Origin: Sporisorium sorghi
Taxonomy: Eukaryota > Basidiomycota > Ustilaginomycetes > Ustilaginales > Ustilaginaceae
DNA length: 64,000 nucleotides
Reading direction: 5' to 3'
Assembly (NCBI GenBank): GCA_023212695.1
Contig: JALCCG010000070.1
Span: 23,238 to 87,237 of the forward strand
The notes beneath the pieces were generated by a model. It was not told the origin of the DNA, searched no databases, and was given only the letters and a program-made list of their open reading frames with translations. Numbering within the stretch: position 1 is the stretch's first letter; the number at the start of each line of letters is the position of its first letter. Positions 56,023 to 64,000 of the stretch are shown piece after piece. Both the position numbers and the translations under genes were made by a program.

Positions 56023-56052
56023 TTGATTTTCCCGCTCGTTTACCTATATTAT
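56023..56052 (+). promoter_or_regulatory. Promoter of typA
   Basis: TTGATT at 56023-56028 and TATTAT at 56047-56052 with an 18-base spacer; predicted start near 56060. Confidence 0.6.
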
Positions 56053-56065
56053 AGGAAGTATGTTG

Positions 56066-56093
56066 AAGCGTCGGCATGTCGTCCGGCGCTTTC
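56066..56093 (+). terminator. Terminator-like hairpin in the typA leader
   Basis: AAGCGTCGG at 56066-56074 pairs with CCGGCGCTT at 56083-56091 (one G-U), followed by TTCTTT. Placed just after the promoter and before typA, it could attenuate typA transcription. Confidence 0.45.
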
Positions 56094-56133
56094 TTTGTGG
56101 CTCATTCGAATAGAAGGGATTTGAGATATATTT

Positions 56134-57975
56134 ATGCAATCAAGAGATCAGATTCGCAACATTGCCATTATTGCTCACGTTGACCATGGCAAAACAACAC
56201 TTGTAGACCAACTGCTGCAGCAGTCCGGTATTTTTCGGGAGCATGAGACGCTGCAGGAGCGCGCGATGGACTCCAATGATTTGGAGCGCGAACGCGGAAT
56301 TACCATTCTAGCCAAAAATACGGCTATTACGTATAAAGATTTCTTGATTAACATTGTGGATACACCTGGACACGCCGATTTCGGCGGTGAAGTAGAGCGT
56401 ATTATGAAAATGGTCGACGGCGTTCTGCTCGTGGTTGACGCTTATGAGGGCTGTATGCCTCAGACCAAGTTTGTATTAGGCAAAGCGCTTGCACATAACT
56501 TGACGCCAATCGTTGTAGTTAACAAAATCGACCGCCCAGCGGCTCGCCCCGCTGAAGTTATTGATGAAGTCCTGGACCTGTTCATCGAGCTTGGAGCGAA
56601 CGACGACCAATTGGACTTCCCTGTTGTATATGCATCAGCCTTGAACGGTACTTCAAGTTTGGATGCCGATAAGCAGGATGATAACATGCTTGCTCTTTAC
56701 GAAACCATTATTGACCATATTCCTTCCCCTACCGAAAAAGTGGACGAGCCTCTTCAGTTCCTCGTAACCTTGATGGATTACAATGAATATCTTGGCCGCA
56801 TCGCCGTTGGTCGTGTGAACCGCGGGATTATTAAGCAAGGTCAGCCGGTAACCGTTATGCTTCGCGACGGTTCCACCAAGAATGCCCGTATCGAGAAACT
56901 GTTCGGTTTCCAAGGACTGAAGCGGATTGAAGTTGCTGAAGCAGGAGCAGGAGACATTGTGGCGATCGCGGGAATTAAAGATATTAATATCGGAGAAACC
57001 ATTGCCGATCCCCAACATCCCGAGGCACTTCCAGTTCTTAAAATTGACGAACCTACTCTGCAAATGACGTTCCTTGTAAACAACAGTCCTTTTGCCGGAC
57101 GCGAGGGTAAATGGGTAACATCCCGTAAACTGCGTGACCGTCTCTTCAAAGAGCTGGAAACAGACGTAAGTTTGAGAGTGGATGAAACCGACAGCCCGGA
57201 TGCGTACATCGTTTCAGGTCGCGGTGAGCTTCACCTCGGTATTCTGATTGAGAATATGCGTCGCGAAGGCTACGAGCTTCAAGTGTCCAAGCCTGAGGTT
57301 ATCGTCAGAGAAATCGACGGTGCCAAAATGGAGCCGATCGAACGTCTGATGATCGACGTGCCTGAAGAAAGCACAGGTGCTGTAATGGAGAGCCTCGGTG
57401 CTCGTAAGGCCGAGATGGTGAACATGGTGAACAACGGCAACGGACAAGTGCGTCTGGAGTTCCTGATTCCGGCCCGCGGCCTTATCGGTTACCGTACACA
57501 CTTCTTGACGCTGACTCGCGGTTACGGCATCATGAACCACGCATTCGACAGCTATGGACCGCTTATCGGCGGCCAAGTCGGCGGACGTCACCAAGGCGTT
57601 CTGGTTTCTACGGAGAACGGCTCTACAACGTTCTACGGGATGATGTCGGTTGAGGATCGCGGAACCCTGTTCCTGGAGCCGGGTACTGAAATTTATGAGG
57701 GCATGATCGTCGGGGAACATACCCGCGATAACGATATCGTTGTAAACATCTGTAAAGAGAAGCAATTGACCAACGTTCGTTCGGCAACTAAGGATGATAC
57801 GGTTAAATTGAAAACACCGGTCATCTTCTCATTGGAACAGGCTCTGGAGTACTTGAATGATGACGAGTATTGCGAGATTACACCGAAGTCCGTTCGTCTT
57901 CGCAAGAAGATCCTGAACAAGAGTGAGCGCGAGCGTGCAGAAAAACATCGTAAAATGGCGCAAGCAAATCTATAA
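56134..57975 (+). CDS. typA: Translational GTPase TypA/BipA
   Basis: A 613-residue ribosome-binding GTPase needed for cold and stress adaptation and 50S assembly. G1 [11 protein letters not shown]3 [15 protein letters not shown]4 [10 protein letters not shown]; then EF-G-like domains II, III and V and the BipA-specific C-terminal domain. ATG 56134 has GAAGGGATTTGAG upstream, a weak and distant site. Followed by ylaH as in Bacillus (ylaG-ylaH). Confidence 0.96.
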   Translation: MQSRDQIRNIAIIAHVDHGKTTLVDQLLQQSGIFREHETLQERAMDSNDLERERGITILAKNTAITYKDFLINIVDTPGHADFGGEVERIMKMVDGVLLVVDAYEGCMPQTKFVLGKALAHNLTPIVVVNKIDRPAARPAEVIDEVLDLFIELGANDDQLDFPVVYASALNGTSSLDADKQDDNMLALYETIIDHIPSPTEKVDEPLQFLVTLMDYNEYLGRIAVGRVNRGIIKQGQPVTVMLRDGSTKNARIEKLFGFQGLKRIEVAEAGAGDIVAIAGIKDINIGETIADPQHPEALPVLKIDEPTLQMTFLVNNSPFAGREGKWVTSRKLRDRLFKELETDVSLRVDETDSPDAYIVSGRGELHLGILIENMRREGYELQVSKPEVIVREIDGAKMEPIERLMIDVPEESTGAVMESLGARKAEMVNMVNNGNGQVRLEFLIPARGLIGYRTHFLTLTRGYGIMNHAFDSYGPLIGGQVGGRHQGVLVSTENGSTTFYGMMSVEDRGTLFLEPGTEIYEGMIVGEHTRDNDIVVNICKEKQLTNVRSATKDDTVKLKTPVIFSLEQALEYLNDDEYCEITPKSVRLRKKILNKSERERAEKHRKMAQANL

Positions 57976-58015
57976 TAGATAGAGATCTACTTGTCCATAA
58001 AGGAGTGAACCTATC

Positions 58016-58309
58016 ATGCAAGAATGGTTTGCCTCGCACCCGCTCATCTCCTATATTGTCATTTTTGTGCTGATCACCTACGTTTACAACAAGGTATTCC
58101 GTGTAAAGCAGAAGCTTCCTTTATTAAAGGAAATTCTGCTGTATATCTTGATGGCCTTGGGTTCGGCGATACTGCTTGTGTTTCAGATCGACAAGCTGCC
58201 GATTATCCAATGTTTGTTAGTAGCTGTGGCATTGATGCTGATGGTGCGTATTCGTTACTTTGTCGAAGATCGTCAGAAGAAGAAGTCCCAGGCTGAGCCT
58301 AAGTCTTAG
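58016..58309 (+). CDS. ylaH: YlaH-like membrane protein
   Basis: A 97-residue protein with three membrane segments (about 9-23, 38-55, 60-77) and a charged tail (RYFVEDRQKKKSQ). It follows typA by 40 bases, the same place as ylaH in Bacillus subtilis. Function unknown. ATG 58016 follows AAAGGAGTG. Confidence 0.85.
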   Translation: MQEWFASHPLISYIVIFVLITYVYNKVFRVKQKLPLLKEILLYILMALGSAILLVFQIDKLPIIQCLLVAVALMLMVRIRYFVEDRQKKKSQAEPKS

Positions 58310-58347
58310 GCCTTGTAGAAATTTAGCAGCTATGGCAACAAGTATAC

Positions 58348-58374
58348 GGCAACTTTTTGTCAGTCCCCATCGTT
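58348..58374 (+). promoter_or_regulatory. ECF-sigma-like promoter of the LCP gene
   Basis: GGCAAC at 58348-58353 and CGTT at 58371-58374 with a 17-base spacer resemble sigma-M/sigma-X type sites; LCP genes are under such control in Bacillus. Weak match. Confidence 0.35.
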
Positions 58375-58402
58375 TATAAGAGAGAGAAGTCAACAACCAT
58401 GG

Positions 58403-58439
58403 TCCGGTAAATGCTTCGATATTTGAAGCGTTTATCGGA
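58403..58439 (+). other. 15-bp inverted repeat in the LCP gene leader
   Basis: TCCGGTAAATGCTTC at 58403-58417 pairs with GAAGCGTTTATCGGA at 58425-58439 (two G-U) around a 7-base loop, without U-tract, 37 bases before the gene start. Confidence 0.55.
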
Positions 58440-58475
58440 CATTCATCTAATTTGAATGAAATCAGGTGTTATGAT

Positions 58476-59573
58476 ATGAATTCTAATCATACCAATCTCC
58501 CTCCGAGAGCCAAAAGTGGGGGGAAGGGCAAGAAACAGCCAGTGCCAAAAAAGAAAAAAAGTCCATGGAAATCATTTTTTAAATTTGTTCTTATCGTACT
58601 GTTAATCGCAGTCTTGGCAGCAGCAGGTTATGCCGGATACCTGTTCGTCAAGGGGAATCAGGTTATTGAAAAAAGCGGGATCGACAAGCCTGTAGCACCT
58701 GGACAATCCGCAAAAGAAAAGCCGCTCACCGTGCTTCTCTTGGGTACGGATCATCGGCCGGAGACCGGAACTTATTTGACGGATGTAGTAATGGTGGCCA
58801 CCATGCATCCGGAAACCAATTCGTCAACGCTGGTATCACTCCCTCGGGATACGCTGATTGAACTTGAAGGATATAAGTCATCCAAACTCAACGCTTATTA
58901 TCCAAGGTTTAAAGCGGCATACAATGCAGCTGAGAAGAAGGAGCCGGGCAGCGGTATTCCGGCTGAAGAAGAAATGAAAGTGATGATGAGTAAATATCTT
59001 GGCGTTAATATCGACTATGTGACAGTTATCGATTTTCAGGGATTCCGTGATGTTGTGGATACGTTCGGCGGTGTAGACGTTAACGTCCAATACAATATGT
59101 GCCATCGGGATTCGGTGGATGGAACTGATATTAACCTGACGGTGGGTCCGCAGAAGCTTGATGGCAAGAAGGCGCTAGATTATGTACGTTACCGCAAATC
59201 TATGAACTGTAGTCCGAAGACCAAGGAATCCAACGACTTTGATCGCAACGCTCGTCAAAGCGAGGTGCTGCATTCCCTGCTCGACAGGATGAAATCGTTC
59301 GGGGGCGCTACGAAAGTAGGCAACGCCCTGGATGCGGTTAGTGACAATATGACCACCGATTTCGAGCAGCAGCAGATCCGAGATTTGCTTATGACTTATT
59401 ATGATATTGGAAAAGAAGATGTTAAATTTATGCCAATAACCGGTGAGTGGAGAAGTCCTAACGTCTACATTAATAACGATGAACTGGATGCAGCAAGACA
59501 AGCACTGCAAGACGAACTTGCTGGCAAACACAATGCACAGGGGACAGAAGCGGATTCTAAAGCAACTCCGTGA
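58476..59573 (+). CDS. LCP (LytR-CpsA-Psr) family protein
   Basis: A 365-residue membrane enzyme of the family that attaches wall teichoic acid or other anionic polymers to peptidoglycan. A basic cytosolic N-terminus is followed by one membrane segment (about 32-54) and the extracellular LCP domain with LLGTDHRPE, SLPRDTLI, KLNAYYPR, GGVDVNV and LDYVRYRKS. ATG 58476 follows AGGTG; TTG 58452 lies in the hairpin region and is less likely. A run of Lys/Pro (KKQPVPKKKKSPWK) precedes the anchor. Confidence 0.93.
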   Translation: MNSNHTNLPPRAKSGGKGKKQPVPKKKKSPWKSFFKFVLIVLLIAVLAAAGYAGYLFVKGNQVIEKSGIDKPVAPGQSAKEKPLTVLLLGTDHRPETGTYLTDVVMVATMHPETNSSTLVSLPRDTLIELEGYKSSKLNAYYPRFKAAYNAAEKKEPGSGIPAEEEMKVMMSKYLGVNIDYVTVIDFQGFRDVVDTFGGVDVNVQYNMCHRDSVDGTDINLTVGPQKLDGKKALDYVRYRKSMNCSPKTKESNDFDRNARQSEVLHSLLDRMKSFGGATKVGNALDAVSDNMTTDFEQQQIRDLLMTYYDIGKEDVKFMPITGEWRSPNVYINNDELDAARQALQDELAGKHNAQGTEADSKATP

Positions 59574-59576
59574 CAA

Positions 59577-59606
59577 TTGAAGGCAAGTTTTATCGTATGG
59601 TATAAT
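59577..59606 (+). promoter_or_regulatory. Sigma-A promoter of the ORF at 59649
   Basis: TTGAAG at 59577-59582 and TATAAT at 59601-59606 with an 18-base spacer, directly after the LCP stop codon; predicted start near 59613. Confidence 0.75.
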
Positions 59607-59648
59607 ACAATGTATCAGATGGAGATCATTGTACAGGAGGCCGAAGGA

Positions 59649-59954
59649 ATGCCCTACCTCATGATGCATACGACACACCCATTCATCCACCAGAATCGGC
59701 AGACTGATGAGGATGCCCATGCGTTTGTGCGGGCAGAATCCATCCGCAGATGGGAAGCATGCAGATGCCATCCTTCTGATTCCATGTCCCAGATGACAGG
59801 TTCATTCGGCATGGATGTCAAATTTATACCAAATTCGGCACAGCACTCCGAATACGATACGGGTCATGTCTCCGATGCAGCAGCATTGCTGGTTCGAGGC
59901 GTTGTTATGACCATGAAAAAGCCCAGTGAGCATTCACTGGGCTTTTTTGTATGA
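59649..59954 (+). CDS. Unrecognised ORF (101 aa) whose intrinsic terminator precedes its stop codon
   Basis: I do not recognise this protein. ATG 59649 has AGGAGG 9 bases upstream and its own promoter, so translation looks real. The product is His- and Met-rich with two cysteines (EACRCHP), without membrane segment or signal peptide. The reading frame continues through a strong terminator hairpin (59919-59944), so the last codons (KKPSEHSLGFFV) are encoded by the hairpin and U-tract, and the stop TGA (59952-59954) lies after the T6 run. Transcripts ending at the terminator would lack a stop codon. Alternatively it is a small RNA with a chance reading frame. Confidence 0.55.
   Translation: MPYLMMHTTHPFIHQNRQTDEDAHAFVRAESIRRWEACRCHPSDSMSQMTGSFGMDVKFIPNSAQHSEYDTGHVSDAAALLVRGVVMTMKKPSEHSLGFFV
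59919..59948 (+). terminator. Strong intrinsic terminator inside the 3' end of the ORF
   Basis: AAGCCCAGTGA at 59919-59929 pairs perfectly with TCACTGGGCTT at 59934-59944 around the loop GCAT, flanked by A-run and T6 (59943-59948). On the minus strand the A-rich flank would also give a U-tract for the convergent ylaJ. Confidence 0.95.
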
Positions 59955-60034
59955 AATTTGGAGACGCTTGACGGACAAACTCGGCTTATGACGGATGAAC
60001 CACCAATCCAAAGACGATTCATCGTCAGACACTG

Positions 60035-60694
60035 CTATTTCTTGTGCTGAGGTTTGGCTGGCGCATGGTGGTTATTCGGTTTTACCGTCTGAGCTCCGAC
60101 ATCCTCCGCACTACCGTCTCTTGGCGTTACATCTTTAGGCAGCTGAGGGATGATGCGGCCTACGATGTCTGCAAGCTCGCTAGCAACGCCTGAGACTGGA
60201 TGACCTTGCTGGATATGGCGGCCAAGTTCAGCTATGCGGTTCGAAACGTCCAGATCAGCGGTAACAAGTGCGTTGGCACCTGCTGGATCCTTTTGAAGGG
60301 CTTCAGCGACTGTGTATTTGATGCTTCCGACTTCTGCACGATCTAAATCTCCATCTACATTAAGACCAACAACAGCGGTTTTACCCATGACTACACAGTT
60401 TGCGTTTTTCACGCCGGGCACACTTTCAGCAAGTGATTTCAGGTGATTTGCGGTAGTGGTATCAACTTTCCCGTTGTTGTTATTCACGTTGCCGACTCGC
60501 CCAGAATTGGTGTTATCCGGAGTTGTACCGTCTACATTGTTAGTGGTATAACCTCTGTTCCCATTCATGTTGTTAACATTGTTCACTGTGGTTCCATTGG
60601 TTTTATTACGAGGAGAGGGTGATGCATTGTGATTTGGTGTCCCGCAGCCTGCGAGCAAAAACACCGTTAGCATGATGGATAGAGCAGCTCTCAT
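60035..60694 (-). CDS. ylaJ: YhcN/YlaJ family sporulation lipoprotein
   Basis: A 219-residue lipoprotein with signal peptide and lipobox LAGC (Cys17), an Asn/Thr-rich linker (about 25-85, many NN and TT) and the YhcN/YlaJ domain (LAESVPGVKNANCVVMGKTAVVGLNV). Members are found on the inner spore membrane or forespore surface. The minus-strand ATG 60692-60694 has AAAGGA upstream. It is convergent with the ORF at 59649 and divergent from ylaK, as expected near ylaK. Confidence 0.88.
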   Translation of the reverse strand: MRAALSIMLTVFLLAGCGTPNHNASPSPRNKTNGTTVNNVNNMNGNRGYTTNNVDGTTPDNTNSGRVGNVNNNNGKVDTTTANHLKSLAESVPGVKNANCVVMGKTAVVGLNVDGDLDRAEVGSIKYTVAEALQKDPAGANALVTADLDVSNRIAELGRHIQQGHPVSGVASELADIVGRIIPQLPKDVTPRDGSAEDVGAQTVKPNNHHAPAKPQHKK

Positions 60695-60811
60695 GGATTA
60701 ATCTGTCCTTTCGTAGTAGAGTTCACTAAATTACTCCAGTCGCTAAGCTTATTATGTCCGGGACGGAAAGGTTTATGTGTGTACCTGATGAAGAAGCAGT
60801 GGAGGGATAAG

Positions 60812-62143
60812 ATGAAAAAAATATTTGTGCTGGATACGAACGTACTGCTGCATGATCCTCAATCGATCTATGCATTCGAGGAGCATGAAGTCATCATTCC
60901 TGCGGTGGTTCTTGAAGAGATTGACTCCAAAAAGCGAAATGCCGATGAGATTGGCCGTAATGCCAGAACAGTCTCCCGTTTGCTTGACGGGTTAAGAGAA
61001 CAGGGGCACCTGCATGATGGGGTTCACCTGGAGAATGGCGGGACATTGAAGGTTGAGCTGAATCATCGGAGCTTTGTCAAGGTACAGGAGTTATTTAGCG
61101 AGGCATCCAACGACAACCGCATTCTGGCTGTCGCGTTGAATTATAAATTGGAGGAGGATCCAAAGGACACTGGAAGACCTGTCGTGCTGGTCAGTAAGGA
61201 TGTGCTCGTTCGAATCAAGGCGGATGTGCTCGGATTAACGACACAGGATTATTTATCAGACCGGACGGCGGATCCAAGTGAATTGTATTCCGGATTCTCC
61301 ACATTAAAGGTGCATCCTTCGGTCATCGATGAATTTTACAGCTACCGTTATCTGCCTATTAAACCTCTTCAATTGTCCTACCCGCTGTACCCGCATGAAT
61401 TTGTTATCCTGAAGGACGAGATGGGTTCAGGGAAGTCTGCGCTGCTTCATGTAAATGAAGACGCAACAAGATTGGAGCCCCTTCATCTAAGCAACGAACC
61501 TGTATGGGGCATCAGCGCACGAAATGCCCAGCAGCGCATGGCGATTGAATTGCTTCTGAATGACGACATTCCACTTGTCACCATAACGGGGAAAGCCGGA
61601 ACGGGCAAAACGCTGTTGGCATTGGCAGCGGGTCTGTCCAAGGTCGAGGATGAACATAAATACAAGAAACTTCTGATCGCACGCCCGGTCGTCCCAATGG
61701 GAAAGGATATCGGTTATTTGCCTGGTGAGAAGGACGAGAAATTAAGACCTTGGATGCAGCCGATATATGACAATCTCGAGTACCTGTTCGATACAAAAAA
61801 ATCGGGAGATATCGACAAAATACTGATGGGGCTGGGCAGCATCCAGGTGGAGGCATTAACTTATATCAGGGGCCGCTCGATTCCGGGTCAATTCATCATT
61901 GTGGATGAGGCCCAGAACTTGTCCCGCCATGAGGTCAAAACGATTGTCTCCCGTGCTGGAGAAGGGAGCAAGGTCATCCTGATGGGGGATCCGGAACAGA
62001 TTGATCACCCATATCTGGATGCCGTGAGCAATGGCCTGACTTATGTGGTAGAACGTTTCAAACAAGAGAGTTTAAGCGGTCATATTACGCTGACAAAAGG
62101 GGAACGTTCCAAGCTGGCGCAGCTGGCAGCGGATCTGTTGTAA
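60812..62143 (+). CDS. ylaK: PhoH family protein with PIN domain (YlaK)
   Basis: A 443-residue protein combining an N-terminal PIN nuclease-like domain (VLDTNVLLHDPQSIYAF, PAVVLEEIDSKK, acidic residues intact) with a C-terminal PhoH ATPase (GKAGTGKTLLALAAG, IVDEAQNLSRHE, MGDPEQID). This PhoH2-type architecture suggests an ATP-dependent RNA-degrading enzyme. ATG 60812 has GGAGGGA upstream; GTG 60779 would add 11 residues without a site. A weak terminator follows. Confidence 0.92.
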   Translation: MKKIFVLDTNVLLHDPQSIYAFEEHEVIIPAVVLEEIDSKKRNADEIGRNARTVSRLLDGLREQGHLHDGVHLENGGTLKVELNHRSFVKVQELFSEASNDNRILAVALNYKLEEDPKDTGRPVVLVSKDVLVRIKADVLGLTTQDYLSDRTADPSELYSGFSTLKVHPSVIDEFYSYRYLPIKPLQLSYPLYPHEFVILKDEMGSGKSALLHVNEDATRLEPLHLSNEPVWGISARNAQQRMAIELLLNDDIPLVTITGKAGTGKTLLALAAGLSKVEDEHKYKKLLIARPVVPMGKDIGYLPGEKDEKLRPWMQPIYDNLEYLFDTKKSGDIDKILMGLGSIQVEALTYIRGRSIPGQFIIVDEAQNLSRHEVKTIVSRAGEGSKVILMGDPEQIDHPYLDAVSNGLTYVVERFKQESLSGHITLTKGERSKLAQLAADLL

Positions 62144-62191
62144 TCCTTATATTTCCCGAGAAATGATGATGAAGAATAATCATAATGATAT

Positions 62192-62218
62192 GGGCTGCCT
62201 ATGATTAGCGGGCAGTCC
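62192..62218 (+). terminator. Hairpin after ylaK
   Basis: GGGCTGCC pairs with GGCAGTCC (one G-U), followed by a broken T-tract (TATTTGTCTT); probably a weak terminator. Confidence 0.55.
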
Positions 62219-62337
62219 TATTTGTCTTCGGTTTTTAACAAAATATGGACTAGATAAATATTAAAAAAGATAGGACAAGAGCACTAGAAGTTTGGTAAAA
62301 TAAGGGCATGTGCCTGCAGAAGGAGTGAAGATGGGAT

Positions 62338-63600
62338 ATGAAGCGGAAAAAATATTGGTTCCTGTTCGCCATTTTACTATTGTCCTTATCCAGTTTATCT
62401 CCCAGTTTTGACTTCACTCACAATACAAGAAGAGAACCGCCGGGGGATGAGCCGATCCCTCCACAGCAAAGGCCGGATATTCCGGATCGTGATCTGGGTC
62501 CTGTTAAAGTCGGAGTTCAGTTGAACGGTGATGAGATGCGGCAGCTTAAAGCGATCAATGAGCGGTTTAAGGAGGAGACGGGGGCGGAGATTGAAATCGT
62601 TCCTCTGGAAACCAATGAAGAGCAGCTAGAGTCTTTTTTGCTTCAGATGACCCTTGGAGAAGGGCCCGACGTTTTATTGATGGATACACACTATATTAAA
62701 GCGCTTGCAATGAACGGCTATTTATTGCCGGTTGATGCATCGCAAGCGGTCATGCCTGGCGGCGATACCTTGAGCGGTCTTCTGCCGCCGCTGCAGTGGA
62801 ACGGATATCAATGGGGGATGCCATTTGATATAGATCCCTATGTGATGACCTGGCAGGCCAAAGAGAAGGACGGTACTGTATTCAAAATGCCGGAGAGCCG
62901 TAAGGCGTGGCAGGAATTTTTTGAGCTACATATAGAAACCCCTGTGATCTCATTTGATCCGAATGATCCATATGCGTTCGGTGCAGCAGTCCACTTGTTG
63001 GAAGGTGATCCTTCCGAGCCGGAGCAAGAGGTGCTGGATATGCTGATTCACAACAGGAAGCAAATGATGGAAACGAACCAAGTCGAGGAGGATACTCCGA
63101 GGAACACTGAGGAACCGTCTTCTCCATCCTCTGGGAAGGGGAAGGCACCGGTGGTCATTGAACCCTATTCTAGCTTTTCAGACAAGGATACCGAAGGTTT
63201 ATCTCTTGCCCTTGCGATGGGAAAGACCCATTTGAACACACCTGTCGTCCGGACGAGAAGTTTTGCGGTAGCCGCGCACAGGGAATCCCCCGCCTTAGCG
63301 ATGAAATGGATTACCTATATGACAGATAAAGATATTCAGCATGAATGGAGTAAAGACGTCGGAACTTTGCCGGTTGTTTCGGAGCTGTATGTTACGGGTG
63401 CAGCCTTAAGAGATCGGGGCATCTGGCAAAAAGCGGCCGTGCCGGCTCAAGTGCTGCTCTCCCGGAATGAAGCGGCTGCTCTGGAATTCGGGGATGCGGA
63501 AGGTTTTCTTACCTATTCCGAGTCGGCACGCCGATTGCTGCTTGGGGAAATGACGAGGGAAGAATATATGAGGTTGTACAGGTCTGATCAACACGAATAA
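62338..63600 (+). CDS. Extracellular solute-binding protein without lipobox
   Basis: A 420-residue ABC-type solute-binding protein (cluster 1-like; VGVQLNGDEMRQLKAINERFKEETGAEIEIV, GPDVLLMDTHYIKALAMNGYLLPVD, ALAMKWITYMTD). The N-terminus is a signal-like hydrophobic segment (residues 7-22) but has no cysteine, so it is not a lipoprotein; it may stay anchored by the uncleaved segment. About residues 235-275 are low complexity (EEDTPRNTEEPSSPSSGKGK). No permease or ATPase gene lies in the window. ATG 62338 follows AAGGAGTG. The IS element begins 22 bases after its stop. Confidence 0.85.
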   Translation: MKRKKYWFLFAILLLSLSSLSPSFDFTHNTRREPPGDEPIPPQQRPDIPDRDLGPVKVGVQLNGDEMRQLKAINERFKEETGAEIEIVPLETNEEQLESFLLQMTLGEGPDVLLMDTHYIKALAMNGYLLPVDASQAVMPGGDTLSGLLPPLQWNGYQWGMPFDIDPYVMTWQAKEKDGTVFKMPESRKAWQEFFELHIETPVISFDPNDPYAFGAAVHLLEGDPSEPEQEVLDMLIHNRKQMMETNQVEEDTPRNTEEPSSPSSGKGKAPVVIEPYSSFSDKDTEGLSLALAMGKTHLNTPVVRTRSFAVAAHRESPALAMKWITYMTDKDIQHEWSKDVGTLPVVSELYVTGAALRDRGIWQKAAVPAQVLLSRNEAAALEFGDAEGFLTYSESARRLLLGEMTREEYMRLYRSDQHE

Positions 63601-63622
63601 TTAAACGAACAAGCTGCCTATC

Positions 63623-64000
63623 TGAACTGCACCCCATTTGTTAGACATATCTAACAGTTGGAGGTGCAGTTTTTTATGACTAAATTTACGAAGGATAGCA
63701 AATTGGCATTAATTCAAGGGTATGACTCTGATCTTCTATCTCAAACAGAATACGCAAATCAAATGCGTGTAACCAAGTCTCAATTCCAATATTGGTTGAA
63801 GCTTTATGAGATACATGGTGAGACTGCCTTTACTAACGGCTATACAAATTATCCGGCAAGCTTTAAACTGGACGTACTCAATCATATGGCTCAATCAGAC
63901 GCTTCTCTCATGGATACCGCTGCTTTGTTTAAGCTTCCGGACTTCTCCATGTTGTATTCCTGGCAGAGAAAGATGGAGACAGGCGGTTTAGAAGCCCTTG
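63623..64000 (+). mobile_element. IS3-family insertion sequence, left end (cut by window edge)
   Basis: The left terminal sequence begins TGAACTGCACCCC at 63623, a typical IS3-family end, and is followed by the OrfA-type transposase gene. AACTGCACC (63625-63633) pairs with GGTGCAGTT (63663-63671), enclosing GTTAGA/TCTAAC (63640-63645 with 63650-63655), with T6 after it. The right end, orfB and target duplication lie outside the window. Confidence 0.85.
63676..64000 (+). CDS. IS3-family transposase OrfA, 3' truncated by window edge
   Basis: 108 residues are visible, containing two helix-turn-helix segments (SDLLSQTEYANQMRVTKSQFQYW and SDASLMDTAALFKLPDFSMLYSW), the DNA-binding part of IS3-type transposases; the catalytic DDE part would be in orfB. 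ATG 63676 immediately follows the T-run; its binding site GGAGGTG (63660-63666) lies inside the terminal hairpin, so read-through transcripts would be both terminated and translationally masked. Confidence 0.85.
   Translation, partial: MTKFTKDSKLALIQGYDSDLLSQTEYANQMRVTKSQFQYWLKLYEIHGETAFTNGYTNYPASFKLDVLNHMAQSDASLMDTAALFKLPDFSMLYSWQRKMETGGLEAL

Overview
The window looks like a chromosomal segment of a spore-forming, low-to-medium GC Firmicute of the Paenibacillus type. The grounds are gene order (dnaK-dnaJ-prmA-rsmE-mtaB; addB-addA-sbcD-sbcC; yqfC-yqfD-phoH-pgpH-ybeY-dgkA-cdd-era-yqzL-recO-glyQS; yqxD-dnaG-rpoD; typA-ylaH...ylaJ-ylaK), sporulation genes (yqfC, yqfD, a CotD-like coat protein, a YhcN/YlaJ lipoprotein), strong AGGAGG ribosome binding sites with frequent GTG/TTG starts, a T-box leader and an RNase P RNA of Bacillus type. 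The species is an inference; no rRNA is present.

Layout. 1-2.8 kb: the end of the heat-shock operon (dnaK truncated by the window edge, then dnaJ) and two small hypothetical genes. 3.7-8.1 kb: translation-related methyltransferases (prmA, rsmE, mtaB), a site-2 protease and a Nudix hydrolase. 8.1-10.7 kb: a reverse-strand Na/Pi-type transporter and an RlmI-like rRNA methyltransferase. 11-23.4 kb: the double-strand-break repair cluster addB-addA-sbcD-sbcC. 23.4-23.6 kb: an intergenic region with an Fnr-type operator, a promoter and a folded RNA ending in a terminator. 23.7-28.2 kb: HIT protein, rpsU-yqeY, and nfeD-floA behind a sigma-W-type promoter. 28.3-39.8 kb: sporulation, RNA and ribosome maturation genes ending in recO and a T-box controlled glyQS. 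40-45.6 kb: yqxD-dnaG-rpoD and trmK-nif3. 45.7-46.3 kb: rnpB. 46.4-53.6 kb: coat protein, subtilase, small conserved proteins, lytic transglycosylase, cysteine desulfurase-thiI. 53.7-58.3 kb: a divergent TerC pair, a membrane protein, typA-ylaH. 58.5-63.6 kb: LCP protein, an unrecognised ORF whose terminator precedes its stop codon, ylaJ, ylaK, and a solute-binding protein. 63.6 kb onward: the left end of an IS3-family element cut by the window edge.

Most of the window is core housekeeping sequence. The least explained parts are between genes: the Fnr-box RNA candidate at 23.4 kb, the promoter-plus-5' hairpin between glyS and yqxD (where Bacillus subtilis carries ccpN and yqfL), the ORF at 59.65-59.95 kb that should be transcribed as a non-stop mRNA, a CIRCE-like half-palindrome in the addAB promoter, and a dyad shared by the back-to-back TerC promoters. 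All promoter, operator and RNA calls were read by eye; no folding or homology search was run.
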